DNA from: Helianthus annuus
Taxonomy: Eukaryota; Streptophyta; Magnoliopsida; Asterales; Asteraceae
Assembly: GCF_002127325.2 (NCBI RefSeq)
Contig: NC_035436.2
Location: 21,732,883-21,796,882, forward strand
Length of the DNA stretch: 64,000 bases
Direction: 5' to 3'
Part shown: positions 11,302-22,435 of the stretch, piece after piece
Numbering within the stretch: the first letter of the stretch is position 1
Layout of the letters: each line of letters opens with the position of its first letter
Made by a program: the position numbers and the translations under genes
Notes under the pieces: generated by a model
Told to the model about the DNA's origin: nothing
The model's database searches: none
What the model saw: the letters and a program-made list of their open reading frames with translations, nothing else

Positions 11302-12503
11302 ATGCCGCCGCTTATCAGAGGAAGAGGTAGAGGCGGAAAAGCCCCAGTTTTTACGAGTCATGACCACGAGGCCGGACCATCATACCGGCGAACTCCTTCA
11401 GTAACCATGAGCACTAGTCCTCAAGAAGACTGGAAGACCTACTTAGAGCCTGCGAGGCGTTCTGTCTCGCTTAGCTCCTCACCTTCATACCAGGATTCTT
11501 TGGGGCTCCATCAAGGCAACGAGTCCGACCATTCACGCCATTCCTACTTGCCGTTGCAGCGGTAGGGTTTTCACCGTGTCTTTCAGGACCCGACCCCGTA
11601 CTTCCAGAGCCGGTTCAATCCGGTAAACCAGGTTCAAGAACCAGAGGGTCCAAACCCTCTGGGACCCACTGACCATTATCCTGAGATGCAGGATACGGAG
11701 ATGGATGATGACCCCGATCCTGCTGAGCCGCCAACTGGGACGCCCATGCATCCCATAGAGATTTCAGATGGATCGTCTTTTTCACGGTTCGCCATACAGG
11801 GGTCTAGAAAGCTTCGCAGAAAGGTGGGCTACTTACCCCTGGGAGTTCACTTCTCCGTTCAACCCACCTCAACAGCAGTAGAAGGATCCCTCTGAGGATT
11901 CGCGTTTCCAGGTGTTACGCCACCGCCACCGCCGCCGCCAGAGCAGCAACCGCCTCCGGAGCCACCAAGGCGAAGGAGATCAAGAGCACGGATGTCCGTG
12001 CGAGGGGATTCCACTTCAGCACCCCTCAACACTCTAGTGGCAGTCAATACCCGCCACTGTATGAAGACCCGCAGATGGGTGGGCCTTCAAATCCAGTTTC
12101 AGAGGTCGACTCTCCGCCAGTCGCACCACCACCAGCACCACAAATGGGTTTTGATAACCCAATTCCTTCATACGCCAGTGCAGCGACGTATAACCCTTTT
12201 GAGCAGCCAACCTATTCTGGCTACAACTACTACAATGCCCCTGATGTTGACCCGTTTCTTGTAGCGGCAAACTACAATGCTCTTCATCCTGAAGGGCCCT
12301 ACGCAGCCTCCTACCAGACTGGATACCCAGCTTATGGGTATCAATACCCACCACCTCCTCAACCTTTACAGCAACAGCAGCAGGAGATCCTTCAAAGGTT
12401 GAACCAGGTGAAACGGGATGTTCAGGTGGAGCGTAGAAGCCATCGAGGTCTACTTAAGGGTTTGGCTGATTTAATCAAGGGGAAGAACAGAAAGGATTAT
12501 TGA
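11302..12503 (+). pseudogene. Extra ORF upstream of gag in element A
   Basis: A broken reading frame of about 400 codons between the PBS and gag. It starts MPPLIRGRGRGGKAP, continues through Ser/Pro-rich and Asp/Pro-rich low-complexity stretches, a run of prolines and an Arg-rich patch near 11970, then a Tyr/Asn/Pro-rich segment (YSGYNYYNAP). It ends with a basic helix QEILQRLNQVKRDVQVERRSHRGLLKGL. Stops near 11565 and 11895 and a frameshift near 12000 break it. I recognise no domain; it has no zinc knuckle and no standard gypsy Gag core. I recall similar uncharacterised proteins from Asteraceae Tekay-like elements, but could not search. It could be a Gag accessory or RNA-binding protein. Confidence 0.6.
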
Positions 12504-13345
12504 AGTCCTTATTTTTTTGTTTTGTATTTTTAATTTTCAATTAAGCCCCTGTGTGGACATTTATTTATGTACCTAGTCCCTGCGACGACTTGTATTTTCA
12601 TTTTAGCCCCTGCGTGGGCAAGTTATTTATGTAAAAGTCCCGTTTAGGGCATCTATGTATTTCTTCTAAATTTAATAGAATGTTTTAGTTTTAAAATTTC
12701 ATTTGTCATTATATGCATGAATATAATATATGAAATAAATCAAAATATCATTCCTTTTGTAATTAATCTGCCATTATATATTAAACAAAATCTTAAAGGT
12801 AAAAACCTAGCCCATGTGTCATTCTAAGACAGGGCCATGATGGTAGTCCCTTATTAAGATTCAAATCCTTGTTAACATCTAAAAACATGTTAACACTCCT
12901 ATCAAATGTGATTCGACAAAATCACATAAGTCATCCTTATATTGGATTCTTCCAATTCCTTTTCTCTATTTATTATTTAAACATCCATTAGTGATGAAGT
13001 GCCTACGTGCCATATTTATTGTCCTTTGAGACAATAGACAGTTGTAGTCTACGACTCCCTGTCAAGAAAAGGTGATGAACTATATTCAAGCCTTAATGCC
13101 TCGATCCTATAAGATCATGGCCTATAATTTAAGATTGTCCTTGTGACTGGGCCTTTTGTGCCACTCTAATATTTTAACGAATTATAACTAAGGATTAATT
13201 ATAATAAAAAAATCCTGCATATATGTGACTCACGAAATAACCAATATGGTTTATTGATACCATGGTTAATAAATCATCAAGATGACATTCTGTTATAGAC
13301 TTCTAAATAAATTATTGTCATCATTTTATGTAGCAATCAAGCTAC
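12504..13345 (+). other. Non-coding spacer in element A
   Basis: AT-rich sequence with a threefold imperfect repeat of AGCCCCTG/AGTCCCTGCG near 12545-12640. No gene is seen. The spacer separates the extra ORF from the gag start. Confidence 0.6.
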
Positions 13346-13597
13346 ATGGTAGAATTAGAAGAAATCAACAGTCACCCGAGGGAGAATCATGATACTACGA
13401 GAATCAACGTAACTGGTGCGGAACTTCAAGAATTGATTGACAATGCTGTTACTAAAGCCGTGGACAGGCAGTTTAGAGAATCAAGTGGTACTCGGAGCAA
13501 GACCCAATCTGTACCTCATTCAAAACTACCCTCCAAGACTCATACAGCTCACAAGAGCGATAAGTCATTTGTAGACAACAAATTTGTAAGTTATTAA
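13346..13597 (+). pseudogene. gag: Gag N-terminus fused to protease remnant
   Basis: 83 residues: MVELEEINSHPRENHD, then the amphipathic GAELQELIDNAVTKAVDRQF typical of chromovirus Gag N-termini, then Lys/His-rich sequence that joins DKSFVDNKFVSY. In intact relatives the last part follows the DSGA protease motif, several hundred residues downstream of this Gag start. The join is therefore an internal deletion that removed the Gag core and the catalytic Asp. Confidence 0.75.
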
Positions 13598-13638
13598 ATC
13601 TGCCTGTTAAAACCCTAAGCATAAAATATGAAGTAGAA

Positions 13639-13917
13639 TTGGCCGATGGTACCATAGAAACTGCTTCAACCGTGTTAGATGGATGTTTTATATCCGTTAG
13701 GAACCACTCTTTTCTGTTGTCCTTACTCCCGTTGAAGCTAGCTGGATTCGACATAGTAATAGGCATGGATTGGTTGTCTTCTAATCAAGCTAGATTGTTT
13801 GTGACAAGAAGCAAGTGGTTATTAAAACTCCTCATGGTGAGCCACTCACGATACAAGGAGATACTCAGTATGGGTTGCCTAAGCAAGTGTCTATGCTTAA
13901 GGCATCGAGGTGTATGA
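13639..13917 (+). pseudogene. pol: Aspartic protease C-terminal half, element A
   Basis: Carries ADGTIETASTVLDGC and the hallmark FDIVIGMDWLS, which closes the retropepsin fold in Ty3/gypsy elements. The active-site DSGA loop is missing upstream. A frameshift near 13810 moves the continuing sequence (TPHGEPLTIQG, then the linker to RT) into another frame. Confidence 0.8.
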
Positions 13918-13925
13918 AGAAAGGT

Positions 13926-14746
13926 TGGGTCATTTATATGGCACAGGTAACTATTGATGAACCAAAGCCTAAGGTTGAAGACATCCCTATTATCTCTGAG
14001 TATCCAGATGTATTCCCTGAAGAACTACCTGGTTTACCCCCAGATAGGTAAGTGGAGTTCAGAAATGACATTATTCCTGGAGCAGCACCAGTTGCAAGAG
14101 CACCTTACCGGTTGGCGCCGATTGAGATGAAAGAGTTGAGAACTCAGTTGGATGATTTGTTGGTAAAGGGATTTATTAGACCTAGCTCATCTCCTTGGGG
14201 AACGTCGATTTTGTTTGTGAAGAAAAAGGATGGGTCAATGCGTCTATGCATTGATTATCGCGACGTAACAAGGTTACAATCAAGAATAGGTATCCATTGC
14301 CTAGGATCGACGATCTGTTCGATCAACTGCAAGGGGCAAGTTACTTCTCCAAGATTGATTTGAGGTCAGGTTACCATCTGCTGAAGGTCAGAAATGAAGA
14401 TGTGCACAAGACTGCATTCAGGACTCGATATGGTCACTACGAGTTCTTGGTGATGCCTTTCGGGCTCACTAATGCACCAGCAGCGTTCATGGATCTCATG
14501 AATCGCGTCTGCAAGCCATATTTGGACAAGTTTGTCATTGTATTTATTGATGACATACTTATATATTCGAAGAATCAGGTCGATCATGAAAAACATCTTA
14601 GGTGTATTCTTAAACTTCTTCAGCAAGAGAAGCTCTACGCTAAGTTTCAAAGTGTGAGTTTTGGCTTCGTGAAGTCCAATTTCTTGGACATGTGTTTAGT
14701 GAGCGTGGTATCCAGGTGGATCCCGCTAAGATTGAAGCCATCATGA
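13926..14746 (+). pseudogene. pol: Reverse transcriptase, element A
   Basis: Copies element RNA into DNA inside the particle. The first part (to about 14270) has the usual [15 protein letters not shown] entry, [34 protein letters not shown]. After a frameshift the second part (14297-14746) has [35 protein letters not shown] and the catalytic FIDDIL. All catalytic Asp residues are visible, but the frame is broken and a stop follows PPDR at about 14049. Confidence 0.88.
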
Positions 14747-15075
14747 ATTGGCAAGAGCCGAAGACACCCACAGAGATTCGCGGCTTCTTGGGTCTAGCAG
14801 GATATTACAGGCGTTTTATTGAAAAATTTTCGAGGATTGCTATTCCCCTAACTTCATTGAAACGCAAGAATATCAAGTTTTATTGGGGTCCTAAGCAACA
14901 AGAATCCTTTGATATTCTTAAACAGAAGTTAAGCAATGCACCTGTGTTGACATTGCCTGAAGGAATTGAAGAATTTGTGGTAGGGCACATCGCACACTTG
15001 AATGGGTTGTGTACTCATGCAAAGAGGCAAGGTCGTTGCCTATGCTTCCCGACAATTAAAGGTGCACGGAAATAA
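14692..15075 (+). pseudogene. pol: RT thumb and connection segment, element A
   Basis: 127 residues with [36 protein letters not shown] and [12 protein letters not shown], the conserved gypsy region between RT and RNase H. It is shifted in frame from the RT before it. The first RNase H motif (CDAS) appears lost at the frame break near 14990. Confidence 0.82.
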
Positions 15076-16066
15076 TTACACCATCCATGATTTGGAATTG
15101 GGTGCCGTTGTGTTTGCACTAAAACTTTGGAGGCATTATTTATATAGTGCCAAGTGTGTGATCTATTCTGATCATAAGAGCCTTCAACATCTGTTTAACC
15201 AGAAGGATCTGAACATGAGACAGCGTCGATGGATGGATACACTGAATGATTATGATTGGGAAATCCGATATCATCCAGGAAAAGCGAATGTAGTCGCTGA
15301 TGCTTTGAGCAGGAAGGAACGAGTTAAGCTTATTAGAATCAATGCCAAGAGCATTGAATTGAAGAACAACTTGAATGAAAGGTTGTTAGCCGCTCAGAAA
15401 GAAGGTGTATTAGAAGCTAACTACCCAAATGAGAAGTTGGGCGTAACTACTGAACAATTATCATATGGCAAGGATGGAATCCTAAGATTGAATGGACGAA
15501 TATGGGTTCCAATTTATGGTGGACTTAGGGACGTGATTCTTCAAGAAGCCCATAGCTCCAGATATTCTGTTCATCCTGGCTGTGATAAGATGTATCATGA
15601 TTTAAAGGAAAATTACTGGTGGATAGGTTGGAAGAAATCTATAGCCACTTATGTGGCCAAATGTCTGACGTGTTCTCAAGTTAAAGCAGAACACCAGAAG
15701 CCGTCAGGTTTGCTCCAACAGCCTGAACTTCCCACTTGGAAGTGGGAAATGGTAACAATGGATTTCATCACTAAGTTACCACGGGCAAAGCATGGGAATG
15801 ATACTATTTGGGTTATAGTAGATAGACTGACCAAGTCAGCCCACTTCTTACCTATTAAAAAAACGCACAGCTCAGATAAGATAGCTCAGCTGTACGTGGA
15901 TGAGATAGTATCTCTCCACGGAGAGCCAGTATCTATTATCTCCGATAGAGATACTAGATATACGTCTCGCTTTTGGAAAAGCTTTCAGCAGTCATTGGGC
16001 ACTCGATTAAACTTCAGCACTGCTTATCATCCTCATACGGATAGGCAAAGTGAGCTTATGATATAA
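15002..16066 (+). pseudogene. pol: RNase H and integrase core, element A
   Basis: 354 residues, the longest open piece of A. RNase H motifs: [40 protein letters not shown] and [12 protein letters not shown]. Integrase begins with a HHCC zinc-binding region ([23 protein letters not shown]), then the DDE core: [22 protein letters not shown] and the Glu in DRQSE. The N-terminal RNase H strand is in the preceding frame. The usual Gly before QSE is Arg and a TAA follows at 16064. Confidence 0.88.
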
Positions 16067-16078
16067 ACGCTGGAGGAT

Positions 16079-16797
16079 ATGTTAAGGGCTTGTGCTATTG
16101 ATTTAGGTGGAAGTTGGGATTATCATCTTCCGTTGATTGAATTTTCATATAATAATAGCTATCATTCGAGTATTCAAGATGCACCTTTCGAAGCTTTGTA
16201 CGGAAGGAAATGCCGAACACCCGTTTGTTGGGCGGAAGTTGGAGATGTCCAACTACAGGACCTGATATAGTCCTGGAGACGATGGATAAGATTATGCAGA
16301 TACGTGATCGTCTCAAAGCTGCCAGGGATAGGCAGAAAAGCTACGCAGATAAAAGGCGTAAACCTTTGAAATTTGAGGTAGGTGACAAAGTGCTACTTAA
16401 GGTATCACCCTGGAAAGGGGTGATGCGTTTTGGCAAGAAGAGCAAGTTGAGCCCAAGATACATAGGACCATTCGAGATCATCGACTGTGTCGGAACTGTA
16501 GCTTACAAGCTAAATCTGCTTGAAGAGCTCAGTGGAATCCAAAATGTGTTCCACATCTGCAACTTAAAGAAATGTCTAGCTGATGAATCGCTAGCAATGT
16601 CACACAAGGATGTGCAGATAGATGTGAGCTTGAAATTCATTGAAAAAACTTTGTCGATCGAGGATCGACATGTTAAGAAGCTTTGAAGGAAGCATGTGCG
16701 GACTGTGAAGGAAAAATGGGATGCCCGAAGAGGCCCCGAATACGCGTGGGAGGTTGAATCCACAATGAAACAGAAGTACCCTGATTTATTTCAGTAA
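16079..16797 (+). pseudogene. pol: Integrase C-terminal domain and chromodomain, element A
   Basis: Continues after the stop with [32 protein letters not shown], then in another frame the SRQ-rich helix and [16 protein letters not shown] (a GPY/F-type DNA-binding domain with YIGPFEI), the NVFHICNLKKCL segment, and after a TGA near 16685 the chromodomain tail WDARRGPEYAWEVE. Chromodomains steer chromovirus integration toward marked chromatin. The last codon before the stop at 16795-16797 is Gln. Confidence 0.83.
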
Positions 16798-16816
16798 ATC
16801 TCGAGGTCGAGATTTC

Positions 16817-16833
16817 TTTTAAGGGGGTGAGGA
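16817..16833 (+). other. Element A polypurine tract
   Basis: A purine-rich run, TTTTAAGGGGGTGAGGA, directly precedes the 3' LTR start TGTAACACC. Confidence 0.82.
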
Positions 16834-17327
16834 TGTAACACCTCGTAAAATCACGACCAGTATAATGAAGACACGTGTCATGGACTTTAAACGTGTAATG
16901 AATTGATCTGGAGGGACTAAAATTGTCAAACAATGTAAATATGTAAGTAAAAGGGATCCAAAGTGTCAACATGCCATTCTTGTGCCTCTGATTGACCTCA
17001 CCATAACAAATAATTTGTCGAACTTAGAAAGTCGTTTGTGCTCAAAATAAGGATCCTACGAAGCATAGGGGTTAAAAGTGTCAACATGTTGAAAGTAACC
17101 TCCGAGTGACCTTTTAATGATCCCAAAAACATTGTAATAATTATATATTTTGCTCTCAAGAATATCGGATATTAATTTTTTGGAGTTTCGAAGAAAACAA
17201 GACTTTTCGGGTGATCGTATAAATAACCGGGAGCTTAATGGAGTTAGTTTATGACCCAAGGTCCTTAAAAGTTAACTATGAGGGTCCTAAATGCAATAAA
17301 TGAATGTTAAATAAACATAATATGGAC

Positions 17328-17420
17328 CAGGGACCAAAACTGCCAAGTCTGAAAGTTGTTTTCCAGTGACATAGGAGCGTCGCGGCCCGTGTAGACTCCT
17401 TAAGAGTCTTACGCGGCCCG
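17328..17420 (+). promoter_or_regulatory. U3 conserved motif and GC-rich dyad, element A
   Basis: Contains CAGGGACCAAAACTGCCAA (17328-17346), identical over 19 nt to the minus strand of element F at 57844-57862. About 40 bp further is GCGGCCCG twice (17382-17389 and 17413-17420), flanking the inverted repeat GACTC-CTTAA-GAGTC (17394-17408). It lies about 180-270 bp upstream of the TATA-box, where enhancer-type sites are expected. Confidence 0.55.
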
Positions 17421-17599
17421 CGTGGGACTGCCAGATGCAGAAAATTAAGGACAGCTGCATGTCAGCCAGTTCCACCGCCTTTACATGCCTCAAATCGATA
17501 CCAGGGACTGTGCCAATGGTTTTTCATGCAATAGGGACACCTGGTAACATCTGGAATCAATATAGGGGCATGTGGAGTGATCTTGTGAAGTAGAATTTG

Positions 17600-17609
17600 C
17601 TATATATAG
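17600..17609 (+). promoter_or_regulatory. TATA-box of element A LTR
   Basis: CTATATATAG in the 3' LTR. Element F has the identical ten bases on its minus strand at 57591-57600, also downstream of the shared U3 motif. Transcription should start about 30 bp downstream. Confidence 0.7.
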
Positions 17610-18823
17610 GATTTGTAGTTCACTTGTTCATTTGCACAATTCAAAATTTCTTCACAACACTTTCTCTGGAGCTTCCTGGAGTTCAAGAGAGCCTTCTTCT
17701 GTTCTAAACTCGTGCAAAGGACCCTAGTAAGTGTTCTAAGCCACTTAAGTTCAAGTTTTATTAGTTTAATGACTAAAAGTCAATGCCATCGTAATTAAGC
17801 TTTGACTTAGTGATTAATCACAAATGGTCCAGCCATTATTCGAACTAAAAGTGGCCATGAGTTGGTAATTATGTAGGTAATAAACCCTTAAAAGGGCACC
17901 TACTGATTTCCACTCTAATTTGGTCAATTGTCGGGTCAAACTTATTAATAAAAAGTCAACAGAATCCGTTTTTGCAAATAAATCCATAACTGATAATGTA
18001 GAAGTTATGGAACATGTTTAAACACTAAAATAACTTGGTGAATAATATAAGAACATGTTTAGGCATGTTCAACCCGGCAATTCTGAGTTTAGACTCGGTT
18101 CGCAACTGAAAGTCGCAAAAGTAGACTTTTGCTTTGACTTTCAGTTCTGCCCCGATTTAGCTTAATTTAGATATGCCTTAGGGTTACTTTAGGACCATAT
18201 TAAAGGTTAGTATAACCCTCTGAGGTTATATAACTTGGTTCCATAGAAATCCTAGCTCATTGCATGTTTCCATTAATTGCTTAATTGTTGACCATTATGC
18301 CCTTTTGATATAAAAACGAGATTTTTGAAAATGTGAGAAGACAAAAACCTTAATTACTGATTTATAAACATATCCTAAAAATTTGACATCAGTTTGTGGC
18401 CTAAATTAGGAGTTATGCTCAATATCGTAAATTGAAAGCTTTTTGTTAATTAAACGGCATTTTCGGCATAAAACCTATTTAAACCCAAATTTTGACACCA
18501 AACTTTCTACCCACTGATGTAATATAATATTTAAGGATTTTTGGAAATTTTTATTAAATTTTAAACTGATCATAACACAGGGTTCTTGCATTGATTCGGT
18601 AATTGACGGTTATGCCCTTTATGCTAATAAAATGAGTTTTACACATCCTTTACATATCAAATCCTTTTCTACTGATTTTATACATCAAATAAATTATTTT
18701 AAACAGTAGAGGCGGTCCAAAATCTCAGATTTCCTTAATTAACCTGAATATCGTTAAATACCGACTTTTATGCGATTTAGGGGCATAGTATGGTTTTAAA
18801 CCATATTAGGCACCTAAGGCTTG

Positions 18824-18828
18824 TTACC
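18824..18828. repeat. Target-site duplication of element G, left copy
   Basis: TTACC, repeated at 52470-52474 on the far side of the nested block. It brackets the G LTR ends TGAT and ATCA. Confidence 0.85.
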
Positions 18829-20264
18829 TGATGTATGTTTTAAGTGACATGCAAAAACCGAAAAAAACTAGTAGCTAGAGTAAGTCGGATATCGAACCAG
18901 AGGAGGATTGTGGAAAGTGTTATTATGCTAAGTGTTAATTAACTATTACTGATTTAGAAACTCGGTTTGTTTGATTATGAGAAATAGCGAAATTAACGAA
19001 TAAAAACTTAGGTTTAAATCAAATAGGAGAAAAGATGGTTCCTCCATATTTTAGATTTTGCAATTAACTTCAACTATGTGTTTAATCTTAACCTACCTAG
19101 ACATAGGTATTAATTTTGATTCATTAATTGTGGTAACCAACGACTAAGTACTCCGGTCAATATATAACGGGAGGTTATCGAATGATTATCAATTACAATT
19201 TACAAACCCTAAACCCATGTCAAATATATCCCAATTACAAGAACTCTCGGGAACTGAATGCTTAGAAGTTAAGGTTTAAATAAATGTAACTGTTTACAAC
19301 CAATAAATCAAACCAAGGTGAAAAGTATCGAATGCTTAGATCACCAAATTAAAACGATTGTGTCAACACATAGTATCAATTAACTTACAGAAACCCTCCA
19401 TCCGTAGGAAACCATTAAAAAGACTAGTCGCTCATGTAGATTGAATGATCTTCACCTCCAACTCGACCGATCTCCTAGTCTATGTCGTCTTCGAGAATGA
19501 TGATGATTAGAATTCTTTTTGTTTTGTGCCTCCCTCGAAACCCCAAGTCAGCCGCCCAAAAATCCCTTCACTTCCTCTATGATCACGTGATGATGATGAG
19601 TATGTTTTTTAATGTTAATGTCGGCTACCCCTAAAAAAACCCCTTAGGTTATTATTTTTTTCTATTAAATCCCTTGTGCATGTCTTAACTCGTAAGCTAC
19701 GAATCAATGCCGTAGCCCACGAAACAAAAATTCTGTCCAATTCGCTGTTGAATCTTATCCACTTGTAACCTACAGCTTAGTGAATGTAATCTACGATCGA
19801 TCCTCCTTTCCCTTTTACTCTTCACAAACATCTTTCACCTAATATCAGTTTTGGTCCCTGTACTTTAAGTTCTCCATTATTCTCACATACTCAACACATA
19901 ATAACTTTCGATAAAGTACCAAATACCCCCTCAACTTATAATCTTCTTATTTCTTGCATATCTAGGCTTCACACAACTTCTGAAAAATACCAAATTAGCC
20001 CCTGAACTTTGCCTTTTCACACTCCTTTCACTCGTGAGCCTTTGTATCACCCGAACAAGCTTCGACATTCATTCTTGAGCTGCAATATCCCATCCTATGC
20101 TCACAATTTCATCTTTAACCATCGTAAATGCACTGAATTACGTGACTTACCTGCAAATTACCAAAATCTCATAGTTATCTCATTCTAATCAAATAAACAC
20201 ATCAAATACACATAAAACATTGATATTGAGACACTCTAAAGCTCGGGTTTCACCCTCTCCATCA
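18829..20264 (-). repeat. Element G 3' LTR
   Basis: Starts TGAT and ends CATCA on the plus strand. It matches 23232 onward at about 97% by eye except the outermost 18 nt, where seven mismatches cluster. It is uninterrupted and so serves as the template for finding B and D in the other copy. Confidence 0.9.
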
Positions 20265-20280
20265 CATTCCCACACTTGCC
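20265..20280 (-). other. Element G polypurine tract
   Basis: On the minus strand GGCAAGTGTGGGAATG abuts the LTR start. The AAGTGTGGG core recurs three times further inside the element. Confidence 0.6.
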
Positions 20281-22435
20281 TTTGCTTGTCCTCAAGCAAA
20301 CCAACTAGAACTAGTCACCATAGCAATAACACCTCTAAACCTCATAACCGATTCAACCTGTTTAGTCCCAAGTCATACCCATCCCATAGACTAACACATT
20401 CGAGATTGACAGCCTCACAAGTAAATGATGCAATTTCAAAAACTTAAGACTTGCCTATCTAAAACTTACATGTTTCCAATTAAATACATGCTACACACCC
20501 TTCACAATGTACTCTCATCTCGGGTTAATATCCTGACTAGTGTGTAATGCGCTAGTATATAAACACTCAAATAAGCACACATGAAATCCTACAATCATAA
20601 GCTTGAATGACAATCATATAACAACATAACACATATCAAAAGGACTTTACGGGTTTTGGGTTAAAGGTAAAGGTAGGGAAATATTTTTAGGTTCTTTTTC
20701 TTTTCTAATTGGCTCACAAACAATAATCAAACCGTGACAACTTTATTCACACACAACGTATACTTTTGGGTTGGTTTCTACCCAAGAACATAGGCGATAT
20801 TCATACACTTCTATTTTTGTTCTTTTATTCTTTTTTCTCATTTTTCCACATATTTTTCTATTTTTTTTCTTTTTCATTTATTTTCTTTTTCCTTTCATAA
20901 CAATATGATCACAGTCGGTTTTTTCACAATAGACAATGGGCGAACAAACGAAAGGTAATTAGGCTCAACAGGACTACTAAGGGAGATTTGGTGAATAACA
21001 CAAAAGAAACATAAACACAAAAGGGTGTAACAGGGAATCCTAATGCCTTTATCATATATGTGCACATGTAAAACCCATAGTCTCAGCATGCATCAAATCA
21101 TACAAGTTCTAACACAGAATAACACGTAGCCTGCACTCAACAAATGAATTCATCATATAATGTATCCTATCCATCTACAGGCTCAAGATCTCACCAAGAA
21201 AAGGTAAAAAGGTTGACGACATGTAGCATGTGTAATTCCTAAAGCATGTTACCCCTAGCTAGGCATCTCCTCTCAACTATTTTCTAAAACTTGTCAGAAA
21301 TACTCTCATGAAACTTAAAGGGACAACCATGACTAGGGATCTAAGTTAGTTTAATATCAGTAGGAACCCTTAAGCGATTGAAAATGTTGGTTTTCATGAA
21401 GTTCAAGCATATTTAAGAAACAAAAGTTTTTTAAATTTTCAATTTTTTTCCAATTTCAACCAATTTTAGCATATAAGATCAACAATCATACCAACCATCT
21501 CTCGAGTTACCGCATCCCCACACTTGGGATACATTGTCCGCAATGTATGGTGCAATTTATAGTCATAACCATAACCTGAGAGATACCACCTAACAAACCA
21601 TGAACGGCTAATAACTAGACGACTCGACACATAACACCATTCCTAACACAAAAATTTCACACCACCAAGTACACAAAAACAAACAAAATAAAGGATAAAG
21701 AGATACATTGACCTGATCAGTAAATCAGCAAGTGTCTGTAGCGGTGCAGCCGCTGTGATCGGACAGGGACGTAAACATCTCTTGGATTCTCTGACATCTC
21801 ATCGGGGATGTTGCCAAACATCCCCACACTTGAATCATTGCATCTGTGAAGATTACACGTAGTAACCTGCCAAAACACAAACACAACACCAAAACAAAAC
21901 AAAACTAAACAATACACAACTCTACATCCTCGAGCTGCCTCCCGAGAGCGCTAAATTTAAAGGTCTTCAGCCAGACCGTACCTGATATGCGCTATGGTGG
22001 TCTGAGTGCACATTTACCCCTTGTATTTCCCATGAATGCACGGTACCTGACATCGTTGATCCAGCGGGGTCTAATTTTTATCAAGATGTCCACTGAAGCA
22101 CTGCAATCCGGCCTCAATCCACACTTTCCTATCGAGTTCCCAACATACACTCGATAGTTAACTCTCCACATGCATTTCTTTTTACTCAATATCAGCATAT
22201 AAGTTGGATTATTGCACAACCACTTTATAATAATCCGCCTGATGTCCTTCATCGTCACCTTCCTCATCTCTATACGTGCATCCCCACACTTATTTTGTGG
22301 AATGTCTTATTTCACCTCATCACCTTCAACAATTTTCTCCACATCTGACTGTTCAGCAATTGGGAGAATCACTAGTGTGGTATTAACCTCCACAACCTCA
22401 TCCCTTACTTGAGAATGAGACATCTGTAGAGACAC
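20281..22435 (-). other. Element G non-coding body
   Basis: About 2.15 kb without a credible gene. It contains a T-rich pyrimidine stretch (20690-20890) and three copies of AAGTGTGGGG on the minus strand (21516-21525, 21822-21831, 22282-22291), the same motif as in the PPT. Confidence 0.6.

Larger units (their letters stand above)
13346..16797 (+). pseudogene. pol: Element A gag-pol, broken, with internal deletion
   Basis: Would encode Gag and the enzymes for reverse transcription and integration. Domain order seen: gag N-terminus, protease C-terminal half, RT, RNase H, integrase, chromodomain (the gypsy/chromovirus order). At least six frame changes and several stops break it (for example near 13610, 13810, 14049, 14270, 14690, 14995, 16064, 16250 and 16685). 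The core Gag domain, its zinc knuckle and the protease active site DSGA are absent; the gag N-terminus runs directly into DKSFVDNKF near 13558. Confidence 0.88.
16834..18828 (+). repeat. Element A 3' LTR, first part
   Basis: Begins TGTAACACC after the PPT and continues to the insertion of element G, resuming at 52475. Total LTR length is about 3.55 kb, typical of the Tekay/Del lineage. It carries a TATA-box (17600-17609) and the U3 motif cluster at 17328-17420. The 5' LTR lacks this part. Confidence 0.85.

Noticed and set aside
20220..20447. 75-codon Ser/His-rich frame on the plus strand
   Set aside because: Spans the LTR/PPT boundary of G on the opposite strand; chance frame.
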